Source: Septoria linicola
Taxonomy: Eukaryota; Ascomycota; Dothideomycetes; Mycosphaerellales; Mycosphaerellaceae
Direction of reading: 5' to 3'
Assembly (NCBI GenBank): GCA_024114885.1
Contig: CP099424.1
Coordinates: 682,001 to 746,000 of the forward strand
DNA length: 64,000 bases
Shown here piece by piece: positions 31,101 to 43,554 of this stretch; position 1 is the first letter of the stretch, and each line of letters opens with the position of its first letter. The notes under the pieces are model-generated. The model made no database searches, was not told the origin of the DNA, and was given only the letters and a program-made list of their open reading frames with translations. The position numbers and the translations under genes are program-made.

Positions 31101-34100
31101 GTGTCCTTGGTCGCCTGGATTAAGGCCTGGTTGCTGATCACTGTCATCTCTTCTTCGATCTCGGTGAACGACCTGGACTCCTCCTTGCGAACACTCTTGT
31201 AGTAGTACGAAGCGTGCTTGAAGATGGATAGAGCAGCAGAGTACTCGCCGACCGACTTCAAGAAGCGTGCCGACTCAGTGAGCCTGGTCACGATCTTCTC
31301 CGAGAAAGACAGCTCGTGGTGCTCGTACTCTCTCCAGATGGAGGTGGTCAAGCTCTTTGCCTCCACAGTGCGCTTCTGGGTATGTAGGTACTGCGAGTAT
31401 GACTGGACAACCTGGATCTTCTTCTCGTGCCACTCGACAGATAGAGAGGTACGGCACGTCTCGGAGAGGCGTTGCCACAGCTCAACATAGGTCTGTTCAG
31501 CACGGTGGAACTCCTGGTGCTTGATGTACTCTTGGATCTCTCGAAGAATGATGTCCGCCTGGTCAACGTCAATGATGACCAAAGCGTCCTCATCCTTCTC
31601 GTCATCAATGAAGATGCCGCCGTCGTACTCCTCGAGATCTTTGCCGTGCTTGTGCTTGCCGAATTTGACAACGAACCTCTCGTCGACACCACGAGTAGTG
31701 CCACCGGTCGCTCCATTGCCCTCCTCGGTGTGTCCATGGATGATCTTGAGGATCTCACGAGCATGCTCTTCCTCGCTGATAGCGATGTAGAGCTCAACGA
31801 GGCGCTCGCGGGTGCGGATCACGACCTCGGAGTGCATGCCAAATTGGCGCTCGTACGCTGAGATCAACAGAATGAAGGTCTGCTCTCGGCGAGTGATGAT
31901 CTCCGTTCTGGTGGTAGAAGTGTACGAGTCGGTGATGCGGATGTATCGAACAGCAGACTCAACCACGATTGGGTGCGAGACACTCAGAATGGTGCGACCG
32001 ATGGAGCAGACTGGGTAGTAGAGCTCACCAGCCTTGGTGTAGTCTTCAAGTGCCTCCCAGTAGCAAGCAGTGTTGATGTAGCTTTGAAGCACAGCTGGGT
32101 GCTTCTCGCCGAGGATCTTGGTACGAAGGAGACGCACAGTGTCGTGCACCTCGACCTCTTGGGCACCAGGATACTGAGCATCCCAGCAGATCCACTCAAG
32201 GATGGCCATTGTTGTGCTCTCTGGGAACACTTTCTGCAAGTCAGGTGTGATCTTTGGCTCTGTGGCCTTGCCTGGCACAACCACGCCTGCTTGGTGCAAA
32301 TGCCATGGGTAATAGCGAACCACGTACTCCAGCAGAGGATGGCGAGTGAAGTTGTAGTCTACAACAGTGCGATCGCGGTCATCGAGCGTTGGCTCGCCCT
32401 TCTCAGTCAACGAGATCTTGGCATAGGTGAGGACGCGAAGCAAAAGCTCATGCTGTGGATCCTTGGACGGCAGAGTGATCTTGCCGGCCTTGAGCAGGTT
32501 GCGAGTCGCATTCTGCACAGAAGGGTGTCTTGGTCGGATGATGTCCTCTTGGACATCAAGAAGAGGTGCCAGCGTCGACACGATCGAGTGAATATCGACT
32601 CTGCGCTCCGATCTGGTGACGTTCTGCACATTGATAGCGAACAGGCTCTCAATCTCGTCCCATGTCATTGGTCGCGCTGCATTAACAAGCCATGACAGCA
32701 GAAGCTTTGCATCTTCAGTTGGCTGGAGGCGGGTGATCAAGATGTGGGTCAAGTCGTCAACGGACAGCTTTGGCTTGCTGAGCTTGTCAGAGGCGTTATC
32801 CAAGTCTTGTGGTGACTTTTCGAGTCGCAAGACTTCCGATGTGAGCTCAGCCCACAAGAAGTTGCCATCAGCAACACTGATGATATGCTCGACCAACGAT
32901 TCTTGCTCCCGGCCGGTCGTCGCTCTGAAGTGCTGCGACTTGATCAAGGTCTTAATCACGACTTCGTGAATGTCGCCCTTGGTGTCGGTCTCAGTAATGC
33001 CTCGCTGAGTGCCACGAGCTCCGGTTGGAAGCTTGAGGTTCTGTGCCAAGGCGATGAGCTTGACGCCCTTGCCTTGCTCAACTGCGTGCACAAGTCTCTG
33101 CAAAAGGGCTTGGCCAGCAGGCTGGCCACCAAGCACTTCATCAATACCCTCGACGATGAGCACAAGGTCAGGAGCGTTTTGCAGAGGGCTGCGGAGCACC
33201 TCCTCGAACGCATCCCAGAGTAAATCTTCATACTTGGCCGGGTCTGCGGTATATCGTGCTCTTTCATAGGCAGCCACTACAGCTTGGTAGAGGCGTACAT
33301 TGCCGACACGGATGTTGTAAATTTGGTGCAGCAGGGCTTTGACAACGTTCAAGCTGTTAGCCTGGGATGGCACTGCTCCAACGGAGCAGAACGCAGTGGT
33401 GTATGGCTTGCGGGCGACTGGACGCTGGAGTCTTTCTGCCAATGCTGCGGCGAGAGTGGTCTTGCCTGAGCCAGCAGGTCCGTTCACCAAAAGCGAAGTG
33501 TTGTCACTCTTGACGAATTGCGATAGGTCATCAAGGAACCAGATTCCAGTAAACTCTGCCAAGTCGTTGGCGATCAAGGTGTGGTCTTGAGACAGTGTGG
33601 CAAGAATACGATCTTGGGGCGCGAGCCAGCGGCTGAGAGAATCGACGTCTACGACATCCTCGAAAGCGCCGTCTGCCTCGATCTGGTCTTTCCAGATTGC
33701 TTTCGTAATGTCCTCGCGGCGCTGTCGGAAAGTCGTAATGGTCTCGCCAAAAATCTCGTACATGTCGAGACTTGCAGACTGGCCCTCGCTACCGTGCACA
33801 GTGCGGTAGAAACGCACCGCCACATCGACAACCAAAGTCAACAGATCTGTGTACATGAGACACAGCTGCTGGTAAACCTCGCTCGAGAGCTTGAGGACCT
33901 CTGCGCGTGCCAAGAGCGCTGACACTGCCGATGAGCACCTGTACATGAAACCGAACGCGCTATCCAGCGCAAGGCTGTTTGAGTGGCCAAGCTGTTACCA
34001 GTCAGTACTTTTGCCAGAACTAATGTTCCACAGGAATATTCACCTCCAACAGCAGTCTGATGTGGCCATAGCCAAGATGAGCAGCATGCTCCGTCTCTGA

Positions 34101-34796
34101 CGCATGTGCTTTCAGGCCCAGCTCGAAGCCATGAAGACGTTCCGCAAAGTACAAAGCGCGAATAAGTACAGTGTCCCACCTCGAACCCTTATGTGGCAAG
34201 GACTGCAGTCTCTCCGAGCGAATCCACTCAACAAGCTGAATAAAAGAAACATTATCGGCCGTCTCGCTGATTCCAGCTCCAAGCTCTGACGCACTCTTTC
34301 GCTTCAGAGTGTAGGCAGTGTCTCTCACAATGGATGACTTTTGCTGTCCACTGGTCGAGCTCCGCAAAGCAGAGTAGCTGGAGGTCATCCTGGTGCTACC
34401 TCTAGTCGATCCGCCAAAGCGAATTGATGGGGAGCTCGGAGGTGAAAAGTAGCCGCTACTGCCGTTTGTAGTAGGCAGTGCAGATTTCTGTGGTGTTCCA
34501 GGAGCAACCATACTGGTAGGTCGCTGCATGGCTGGCGCCGGAGTGTGAATTATGGATGGAGGTGTTGCTACTGATGTCGTTGCAGCTTCTGATGCTATAG
34601 TTACAGGTTGATGCGTGCGTGTTGTTGGTACAAGGTCTTCAGCTCGATCTTGTCGAGAAATTGAGGTCGAACAATTTTTTGGAGCTCGTGGAAGCTGTGC
34701 TGGACTAGCAGTATTATCGAGCTCGCCGGAGCAGCAGCCGAGCTTGTGTTTGAGTTTCTTCCAAAAACTTCTAGTAAATGTAGCAGCAGTTGTCAT
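28146..34796 (-). CDS. giant NACHT-type STAND NTPase with TPR-like repeats
   Basis: Three exons, 34044-34796, 28922-33991 and 28146-28871, with introns of 52 and 50 nt, give 2,182 residues. The first 180 residues are Ser/Thr/Pro-rich and probably disordered. Next come a helical N-terminal domain (about 190-390), a WLAPQDR-containing linker, and a NACHT-like P-loop: Walker A GPAGSGKTT at 422-430, Walker B LVLIVEGIDEV around 527-537, then a winged-helix part with RPMTWDEIE and HPSVQNATRNLL. The remainder, from about residue 850, is a long array of degenerate tetratricopeptide-like helices of kinesin-light-chain flavour (for example YQELLAVYRRTLGPTHETT) and ends near an Asp-rich loop. STAND proteins act as NLR-like sensors in fungal non-self recognition or death; here that is inference from architecture. 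Confidence 0.92.
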
Positions 34797-37700
34797 GGGC
34801 GCTGAAAGGACATTTCAAAGGCTTGGAGGCCGCCAAAGCGAGCTATATGATGAGATCGAGCGGAGTCGCCGTTAACCATTTCACCTTAAGTGGATCACGC
34901 ACAGCTGAAAGCTGCTGGTACAGTGGCTGGAGTTTACACTTGCATGTACGCTGATGCCATTGGTATCCTCAACATCGAACATCGCACTGCATATGGCGAG
35001 CAGGTCTGAGCTACAACGCCTCGACCCATCACAATGCCTGCAACGCCCTGCATCGTCTTCGGATGCATGTACCCTTCGAGGTTGATCAAGTCCGATTGAG
35101 CAATTGGCTTCGAGTACTTGCGTGTAGACGAGCTGCGAGGTAAGACGCCATGCCCAGCTACATCAAAAGGAGCAAGCACACGGAGCTCTTCTCGCTTGTG
35201 TGGTTGGTACGTCCACGCTGAGGCGTGTTAGCAATCGTTACGGCTCCGAGGATCGCACGGCCCGCATGGCTCGTGGCAGCCGCCTCTACGGACCGGGCTG
35301 ACAGCGTTGCGTAACTTACGTTGTCACAAAGAGATCTCTGCTCAATGGGGATAGAGCAGATTCCTGCATCGGTCCGTGCACTATCTCGAAGTGAATGTGC
35401 GGGGAGACGTGTCTGCAAGCCACCAGATCCACTTCAGCTTCAAACTTCAGAAGTGCATACGATAGCTCTGTGCTCACTGCTACAGTTTCTTCTGAGCCAT
35501 ATAAAGCACGCTGTGCTATACTTCATCTATGTTGTTCGAGAAAGCTTGTTGGCATCAACGTGGTCCTGCCAAAAGACGCTAACTATGATAGGATAGCACA
35601 CCTGCATCTCAGCTGCGGAGACTTTTGTCCAAGCGAGATCTGGTGGCGCTTAGCCAACGGCAGCCCCGTAGCATATGTGGAACGGGAACATTGATGAGCT
35701 GCTAGCCACCACATCTCGGACTGACCTCCTTCGTGATACAGACGCCTGTTCGGCGCTTCCGCGTGGAACACGACGCTGCCAGGCTGATTGTGACAGCAGT
35801 GAGGGATTCAAGATGCGGTGAGATCTATACCCATCTCGAATGAGACACGAGCGAAGCAGTATATCAAGTTCAACCTTCGGAACACGAAGGGCTCTTCATG
35901 CCGTAGGAGCCGAGCTCTACTGCATGTCGTCGTAATCGAGAGCAATGGTGATCTGACCACGAAAGCTTTGTATCAGCTCCGTACTAGCTAGCTGCATAGG
36001 AACGGCCGATCGTACAGGTGGATCTACTTGGCGATTGGCAATCATCTCTCGTTACGATTGCAATGATTTCACATCTCGTTACAGAGTTTTAGGAGTAGTG
36101 ATCAGGCCATTCATGCTAGGAGCCATTGCTAGGATACACTTCCAACCTCGAGGCGACTGTTACTCACAGCGGCAGGACTTGAGATTGAGCTCGTCACGAC
36201 TGATCAGCCAAGCCCAGACAGCTGCTTACTAGACTCCATCGGCATACGTGCGGCTATGTGGGCACTGCATATATGGTTCGTGCTGACCAAACTTCTGGTC
36301 TGCAGACTCAACGCAATGTCGATCGTGCATCGCTGTACGGCAACACACGACCCGGTACGGCGGGACATGTTCCTAAGCTGTCCACAAGGTCATCATGATG
36401 TCTTCCTACGTGTTGCTATAATTGTCTTGTGCATGATGTGAGACGGCCGTGGCCCGAGGAGCCATTGAAGGTGGTATTGTTAGCGTAGCAGGCTCTCACT
36501 GAGTTGCACAGAACAGGAGCTACACTCTGTTCCTGTCGATATCCGGCTCAAAGCTATAGCTGTCCACACTGGAGAAATCTGGATCGCCTTCACTCTACCT
36601 GGCATGCATTCGTGTCGAGTGCATTGGCAGCGGCTCGCAGTAATTTCGACCTCGGGCTTTCACAGCTCTACGCTGAGCACAAGTTTGTATTTCTGCTTCC
36701 ATTACAATAGTCCGACGGTATCGTCCTTGTTCTTGCGTATCCTGCCAGGTTGCAACACCGCAAACTCGCTGGAGATCATCAAATGAATGACACTTGTCCA
36801 CAGCAGCGAAGGTGTCTGTCGATGGCGCATCTGGTGAGCCAAGCTGCAGCTTGTTGAGATACCATGATAGTTACAAGCTATGCTGGAAGGTGAGGCTGAA
36901 ATGACCGCATCTCAGACTCGCGCAAGCTCTGGGGATGAGCACGAACGCGAGGAGTGACACTCGTCCGTCAACGGCCCGGCTTGACAGCATATACGAGCTC
37001 TTCCACCCGAGTGGGAAGGCGGCTTCCTGCATCGTTCTCTTGGGATGTTATTATCGTGCGCATGCTGTCCACATCACCGTGGTTCCACCGAATCCTGCGA
37101 ACACTGACAGCCATTCGAGAAGATTCGGCAGTCAGGGCTTTCATGCCGTGCTACATATCGCTGCGTTCCAGCATTTTCGCAATGGTCCTGCTGGGCACAT
37201 TATCCTGACAGGCCGAACCGTATCGGCACTTGACACGCCTCTAATGCGCGGTAAACATCCTAGCACCTTCCACAACAATGGTCTCCTCTTATCTCGGCTT
37301 CAGTGCTGTGCGCAGATCGTTTGCGAGGAGTTTAGTGGAGTACTGCTTGGTTAGTGACAGATGCTTCTTGGGAGACCTGTTCACTCGTGTCCCCCACGAG
37401 CGTGCTGCAAACTTCACGGGTGCCACCTCTCGCTGTATGAAGTAGTGACGGAGCCGTCATATGTCTCTATCATCCAGCATTGGTCTACTACACAATTGTG
37501 GAGCCACAACAGGTGCCTTGCCTCTGGCGGACAGTACGTCTGTTGTGTTTGTACCACTTTCCCGATGCCGTGTACCAGGGTGTGCCGTATCAGTGCGCCG
37601 CTCAGCAAGCAATAGCCGGAGGCAATCATATTATCAAACGCTGTGGTCACAGACGCCGGGCTATGCCAGATCACCCATAAGGACGAATGTTAGGGCAGCA

Positions 37701-38519
37701 CGAAAGGAAGGTCAGCTGAGAAGACCAGCAGAAGACTTGGCAGCGGGATGTTCCCGCGCGATATCATCTGTCTCTTGCCTCCTCACCTTCCAATTCTCTC
37801 CCGCCAAATTCGGGCAGACTTCACCACGAAGGCATATCATGACCGCCACACTTATCGTGGTTGTCGTCACAAACCCACGTTCGAGTGCATGCTGCTTGAG
37901 CTCATTCTGGTTCTGAGAGGTGACTGTGCTCCACTTTCCGTCGCAGATTGGCTGCACACGCGAAGCTGAGCACAGAGTGTTGGCTACAAGCACTTCGCGA
38001 AGAGCGTTTCATTCAAACTTAGTCAAGAAAGCCTCACTGAGCCTCAGTCCACACGACGGTCGTGGTCGTCTCCATTGGAAAGCCGTGCACTACCAGCTCT
38101 TTCACCTTCCGGCACTTCCGTCATAGTCTGTGCTTCGCTCAGTCACCAGAGCTTTTGCGAAGATGAGTCCTTGCGTGGAGCATCGAATGATGACACTCAC
38201 GAGTCTGATCTGCCTGTAGCCACTGAAGACTTTACAGTACTGCTGATGCACCAGCTTTGAGCATTTGAACGATGGCACGCATTCCTCACTTGGCACTATG
38301 TTCCTCGAACTCTCGCGGCAAGAAGACGACTGTTGGTCCATGTAACCAGCATCCACTCAAGTATGAGCTCAACGAGTAGCATTAAATGCTGTATATGAGC
38401 TTTCAATTGTACTTGCAGAGCGATCCTCTTCTTTCTACACCAGTCGCCTTTCGTTCTTCATCATAAATCCAACAAAGACACTAATACTACCACATCAGCA
38501 ACATCATACCTCAGGAAAG
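34797..38519. other. longest gene-free stretch (3.7 kb)
   Basis: No frame here reaches a convincing length; the best is about 150 codons at 37461-37916 with no motif, and other frames overlap it on both strands. No terminal repeat, transposase remnant or strong base bias is visible by eye. It may hold the STAND promoter, noncoding transcripts, or nothing. Confidence 0.45.
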
Positions 38520-39248
38520 ATGCAGATCACCGGAGCACTTCTAGCCGTCGTTGGCATTGCGGCTGCTCTGCCAGGTGGCGGCGAAGGATACTCTCCTACC
38601 AAGCCAGACTGCTATACCAGCAGCACTTGCAAGGCCTACTACCACACCACCACGAAGACCATTCCATACCATGCTACCCATACGATCACCAAGACTGAAT
38701 ACAAGCCACACTATTACACCACTAAGGCGCCAAAGGTCTACACCGAGACAACGTACAGTGAGTGTTCCGGCGGTCCAGTCCTCCAAGTGCTTCTTGCCAA
38801 TAATCCATGTAGTTCCACAGGAGTACAACGTTACCAAGACCATTCCTATCACGAAGACGATCACCATTCCAGACTACTCCACGACAGTGGTTTGCAAGAC
38901 TTCTACTGTCAACTTCAATCGCACTTCAGTCACCACCAAGCAGTCCTATAGCACGTGCCCAGAGACCAAGAAGGTTCCTGCTACCACCATGTAAGTGATC
39001 GTAAGCTTGATAGCTGCAAGGCTTTGACTAACTGTCCTTCCAGCAAATCTACCTGGTACGAGCACAAGGTCACGACTAGCACTCCATGCCCTTACACCAC
39101 GGTGGAGAAGAAGGAGACTTACTCGACTACTGTCTGCACCGAGAGCTCGAGCAAGTGCGAGACCACCTCCAGCTGCAAGAACAAAGCAGTCTACCCAACT
39201 CAGCCACCTCAGCCACCTCAATACGGCAGCCCACAGCCAACTTACTAG
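38520..39248 (+). CDS. secreted Thr/Tyr/Lys-rich cell-surface-like protein
   Basis: Three exons, 38520-38757, 38813-38990 and 39044-39248, with introns of 55 and 53 nt, give 206 residues. The signal peptide is MQITGALLAVVGIAAALPG. The mature part is made of short loosely repeated Thr/Lys/Tyr units (TKTIPYHATHTITKTEYK, YYTTKAPKVYTETTY, then VTKTIPITKTITIP) with spaced cysteines (PDCYTSSTCK, TTVVCK, YSTCPETKK, STPCPYTT, TTVCTE, SKCETTSSCK) and a Pro/Gln-rich end (PPQPPQYG). It resembles fungal extracellular proteins that are heavily O-glycosylated, but no named domain is recognised. There is no C-terminal GPI-like hydrophobic tail. Confidence 0.8.
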
Positions 39249-40117
39249 GCTCAAGGAGGTATAACGAGGTTGCTTCATCTCTGAATTGATGGCGGTCAGA
39301 TCGCCAGAACAAAGTAGGACTGCATTCGGAACTGGCGCGCGAGGCGTTCGCGACTACCCAGGGAGCGTCTGAGGGCAGATTTGTATCTAATTTTGTGGTT
39401 TGTCGGCAATGCTGCCAAAGCCTGAATGTTCACTCTCTGAACGGAGGACGTGTTATAAGACAGTAGCTAAGTGTTAATGTATATTTGGTGCGACCAGATC
39501 TCTCTATTCACTTCACATCCATGTAAAGAAAGTGTGGGCCTGAGGCGATGAAGAAGTGGGGTCAAAACTCTATTTCTTCGACGCTCTTCTTCGTCCATAG
39601 CATGTCGGAACTATTGGAAGGACTTGCAGTGGAACAAGGTGTTTCGCGACAACATGATGTAGCCTCTATACTGTATCGTCCAAGCCATACATGGCTCGAT
39701 AGATCATTGGAGTCAGCACTCGGCATCTGATAATGAAAGTGGTCATAGGGCTGATCTGCCCCTCACTCCCTCTTCCTCTTACACGGCTTCACTGTTATTG
39801 CCGGCTACTGGTATCGCGACAGAGTAGCACCAAAGCATGGAATGCCTACTGATTGCCAAAGCATCCAGATACCGGGTAAGGAGTCGCGAAGCTTAAGTCA
39901 GATCACTTCCAAATAGCTCGCAGAGTGCCTGAAGCTCACTGGCTCAGTTTGTGGCACCTCCGCAGCTGGATCACATCATGGGAGCTAGAGAAGTCTAGAG
40001 CTCGGTACAATGGCAGACATCATAGTGTAAATACTAGGCGATCCGAGCATGTTTGTGGAAAGATCTTGCACATCTTGACAGACACTCACACTATACGACC
40101 CACAGAACACGCGCAAC
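39249..40117. other. intergenic
   Basis: Short frames only; no feature is recognised. Confidence 0.5.
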
Positions 40118-41203
40118 ATGGCACAAGTAATTCAGTATGATTATGGTCAGTATTGTGTCTGTAACATGAACCAGGGTTGAAAGCTAATGTCGAGACAGAT
40201 TTCTCACCTTACGGCCAGAAGACGAGACTGCTCCTGCACGCAGCTGGTGTCGACTTTGCTATAGTGGATGTTCCAGCCGTACTTCCACGTCCGGATCTTG
40301 AAAAGCTCGGTATCACTTACCGTAGGATACCTGTCATCGCTATCGGCAAGGACATCTACGCCGACTCATCCATAATCATCGATCAGATCTTGGCGGAACA
40401 TGGCAAGCTTCCACGGAACCCAGCAGACAAGGCTTATGAGGTCTTCGGAGCCAACCTATTCAGCGAGATTCTATCTCTGATCCCTATGCAAGTCCTCACT
40501 CCAGACTTCGTGAAGGATCGATCTACCATCTTCCCATCGCTGGGACGATCAGATCTGAAGACTCTCCGCCCTAGTGGACTTGCACAGTTCAAGGCTCGTT
40601 TGGCGCAAATCGAGACACAGTTCTTGTCCTCCTCTAGCGGACCGTTTATCAATGGTAGCCAGCTTGGGCTTGCCGATATTCATGTCGTCTGGCCCATCAA
40701 TTGGGCACTCAACGCCCTTGGACTCAACAAGGAGCCCGGTCTTGATGCCAGCGCATTCCCAAAGCTGTTCAAGCTGTTGAATAGTCTGCCAACCGCTGAC
40801 GAGATCAAGTCGAAGGCGAAGTTGCTGTCTGCAGATGAGGCTCACAAGATCATTACTGGTGCACAGTACACGTCGAAGACAGTCGCCAACGTGCAGGACG
40901 ATAACACTTACGGAATTGCTGCTGGCACTACTGTTGCTGTCGAGAGCTTCGAGTGAGTCGTTTGCTACTATGTAATCGAATAGTGCTGACAATGTGATAG
41001 CTCCACACCTGGTTCGCATCCTCAATACGGCAAGCTGATTGGCACTTCGATTGACGAGGCTGTTATTGAGACTGATGGTGGAGTGCGAATCCACTTCCCT
41101 CGCATTGGTTACCTGATCAGAACTCTGTAAGTGCTCTCCGATCTTTTCCGTTATCTGCTACTGACCACAATTCAGTGAGGACGCTCCAGCAAAGCCGTCA
41201 TAG
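40118..41203 (+). CDS. glutathione S-transferase-like protein
   Basis: Four exons, 40118-40145, 40199-40952, 41001-41126 and 41176-41203, with introns of 53, 48 and 49 nt, give 311 residues. The first and last exons are both only 28 nt. The N-terminal thioredoxin-like fold of GST is clear: after MAQVIQYDY the splice restores SPYGQKTRLLL, then RRIPVIAIG with the cis-Pro and DSSIII, where glutathione binds. A helical C-terminal GST domain follows (INGSQLGLADIHVVW). The last 60 residues (QYGKLIGTSIDEA, VRIHFPRIGYLIR) form a beta-rich extension typical of a fungal subgroup with this architecture. It is a probable cytosolic detoxification or redox enzyme; substrate unknown. Confidence 0.88.
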
Positions 41204-42378
41204 TTAACGTCTTTGTACGCGATGCTACTGAAGCTTAGATATTGAGCCCTTGCCTGAAGTCTTGTTGAGCATCAATGACACGAAAATCTCCCGTGCATGT
41301 TTCGCAGATCCGCATAATTCCCGTGCCTTTCTGTTCCAGTGACTACATCTCGAAGTACGAGAGATTCGCCGAGACGGTGTTGCTTTTATTGGCCTAAGTG
41401 CTTGGGATGTGGTGCGATCGTGACAGGTGATGGGCTGTCTCCGTTTCAGACCGCTTTGAATGTCGCGCCTAGCTTTGTGTTGTTGGATAGTCGCGACAGC
41501 GCAGAGACCCTGAAACCGCACCTACCAAATGAATTAGAATGAGTGTGCTTGCCTTGTCAAGGTTGGAAGGAACTCTCGGAGGAGCGACAGAGAAGGAGGC
41601 AGGCGATGGGATAGATCAGGGGAGGATTGTGCGTCTTCATTCCACAACCATGTCAATGAATCCTACTATGCGCGCTCAAAGCCGATGTGCGATGTTATGG
41701 AAAGACCTGACAACGATAGCTGCTGCTATAGCTCTGGTCGCGACTGTTCAGACGCAACGAGCCAAAATGTCCTGTAGCAAACTGCTACATCCTTATCAGC
41801 CGAGTCCATTACCACCATAAAGCCTCCAAACACGATCTTCGATGTGAGCTTCGATGCCTTGCTCAACAGCCTGATCCACCACCCATCCTTTTAGAAACCT
41901 CTTCCGGTCTGATCGTAGCCTTGCAGATAGCGGGCTGGACTACTCCCGCTGCATCGAGCGAAGCTTGCGATCAGTACTAGGTACATTGTCCGCGCGGCCC
42001 TTGAAAGCGGTGTCCTCTTCCTCGTTCTTGTCTTGCGTGGCGTAGCAGTCTCCAGAGCGATCAAAACGCCTCGGCATGAATGTCCAGTGCTTTTTAAAGT
42101 AACTCACGAACACGCTGCTTGCGCATTGGTCTTAGATTCTGGCGGCTGCTGGCCTGCGTCTGTGTCACTGACGGACTGCGCCATAACTTGCGATGCTGAA
42201 GTCGCGGCGAAGAAGAAAGAATCAGCTGAGACTGTGAAGCATGAGCTCCAAATTGTGAGGCGGATCAGTGAGGTAACGTTTGTGAGCAAGCATTTGGTCT
42301 ACTTCGCAACCGTAACAATAGCAACCAGAACCTCATATTTGAAGCTGCAGCTCGCTTACGCCATCTTCGACCAGTAGC
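41204..42378. other. intergenic, convergent
   Basis: About 1.2 kb between the GST-like gene and the DUF427 gene on the other strand. A plus-strand frame at 42033-42377 lacks motifs and is not called. Confidence 0.45.
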
Positions 42379-42873
42379 TCACCAGTGCCTCGTGCCCGGT
42401 GCGCCCTTCACATGCGTTGTATCGATATCACTCGTTGTCCACCCGCCATAGAAGTCCCCAGGCTGTGGCTCGACCTTCTCACCATCGACATAACAATCCC
42501 AAGGTCCTGCATAGAAGCTCAGATAGTCCTTGATCTCTCTGAAGCCGCCGGTCGGATTATCGTATGACCAGATCCGACTTTTGACTACATCCTTCGGATC
42601 ACTTGGATTTGCGAGATCGTAGTAGCTGGCTACACCCTTCCACTCGCAATACGAGTTCCGACTGTTCTTCATGAGTGGAACCTTCAACGAAGAGGGATTT
42701 AAGTAAAAAGTGGGCGGGTGAAAAGTCTCCAACACCCAGTATCCTTCCTTAGTATCTGCTATGGTGTGGCCGTTCCATTTGACTTGAAGATGGCGTGGAG
42801 TGCGTTCGCAAAGGGGCGGTCGAGGGAAGTTCCGAGGATTCAGCTTCGCACCTGGAGCGGAAGAGGAAGACAT
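42379..42873 (-). CDS. DUF427 domain protein
   Basis: A single exon of 164 residues from MSSSSAPGAKL; an ATG eight codons upstream (42897) is in frame. The compact DUF427 fold (PF04248) is visible: VKWNGHTIADT, then VLETFHPPTFY in place of the usual VxExxxxPxxYYP segment, CEWKGVASYYDL, and AGPWDCYVDGEKVEPQPGDF with FYGGW at the end. The biochemical role of DUF427 proteins is not established. It is a short single-domain protein of normal length for the family. Confidence 0.9.
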   Translation of the reverse strand: MSSSSAPGAKLNPRNFPRPPLCERTPRHLQVKWNGHTIADTKEGYWVLETFHPPTFYLNPSSLKVPLMKNSRNSYCEWKGVASYYDLANPSDPKDVVKSRIWSYDNPTGGFREIKDYLSFYAGPWDCYVDGEKVEPQPGDFYGGWTTSDIDTTHVKGAPGTRHW

Positions 42874-43554
42874 GGCTCTTTTGATCCTGCTAGACATGTG
42901 TCTGTCAGGAGCACAACACGAGAGAGCACTTCACATGCCAAGAATGGTAGAACTATGGTAAGCATGCGTCCAGGAGGCAGCGTCATCGAATGAGGAGGTC
43001 AAAGTTCATGCCTAAGGCATTCCGTTTCTTGTGCTCTTGCGACGGACGCCTCCTCCTTGCCCTTACACGTTCTAACACTTCACGGCCCATGGACCACCCG
43101 GCGTCGGCATCATGTCCATCTACATCACACGCTCTCAATTCTGCACTGCTGGTTCGTGGGCAGCGTGTGAGCTCAGCCTCCGATGCGAAGCCACACACGC
43201 GGCATACCACATCAGCCGAGCACGTACGAGCCGTCTTCGAGGAGAAATATACGCCAGGATCGATCATGTACTGCTCATGCCGCATCTGAGAGCTGTGTAG
43301 TGCAGCGCCACGGGCCCAGTTCCTGCGAGGCCTGCTTAAGCTATGTTCCTTTTCGGCAGCAGATCTGCCCTGCCCAAGCATTGAGGACTTGTTAAGCAAC
43401 ATCGCTCACCCACGTTCTGACCACCGCGCAACTAAAAAGTAGAACACGACGTCATGCCATCGAACAAGTCTCGGAAGCGCTCGGTCAACCTCATCATGCG
43501 CTGACATTGCTCATCTCGATCTCCTTGGCTCTCGTGGTCCTGGGCATTGTGACT
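42874..43554. other. divergent intergenic, with possible missing 5' exon of next gene
   Basis: From about 43396 a plus-strand frame is open into the next gene and encodes a hydrophobic helix (LTLLISISLALVVLGIV) at 43501-43551, but no ATG exists in that frame. An ATG at 43454 is in another frame and stops after 16 codons. Confidence 0.45.

Noticed and set aside
31973..32695. 240-codon plus-strand frame
   Set aside because: Antisense to the NACHT/TPR coding exon.
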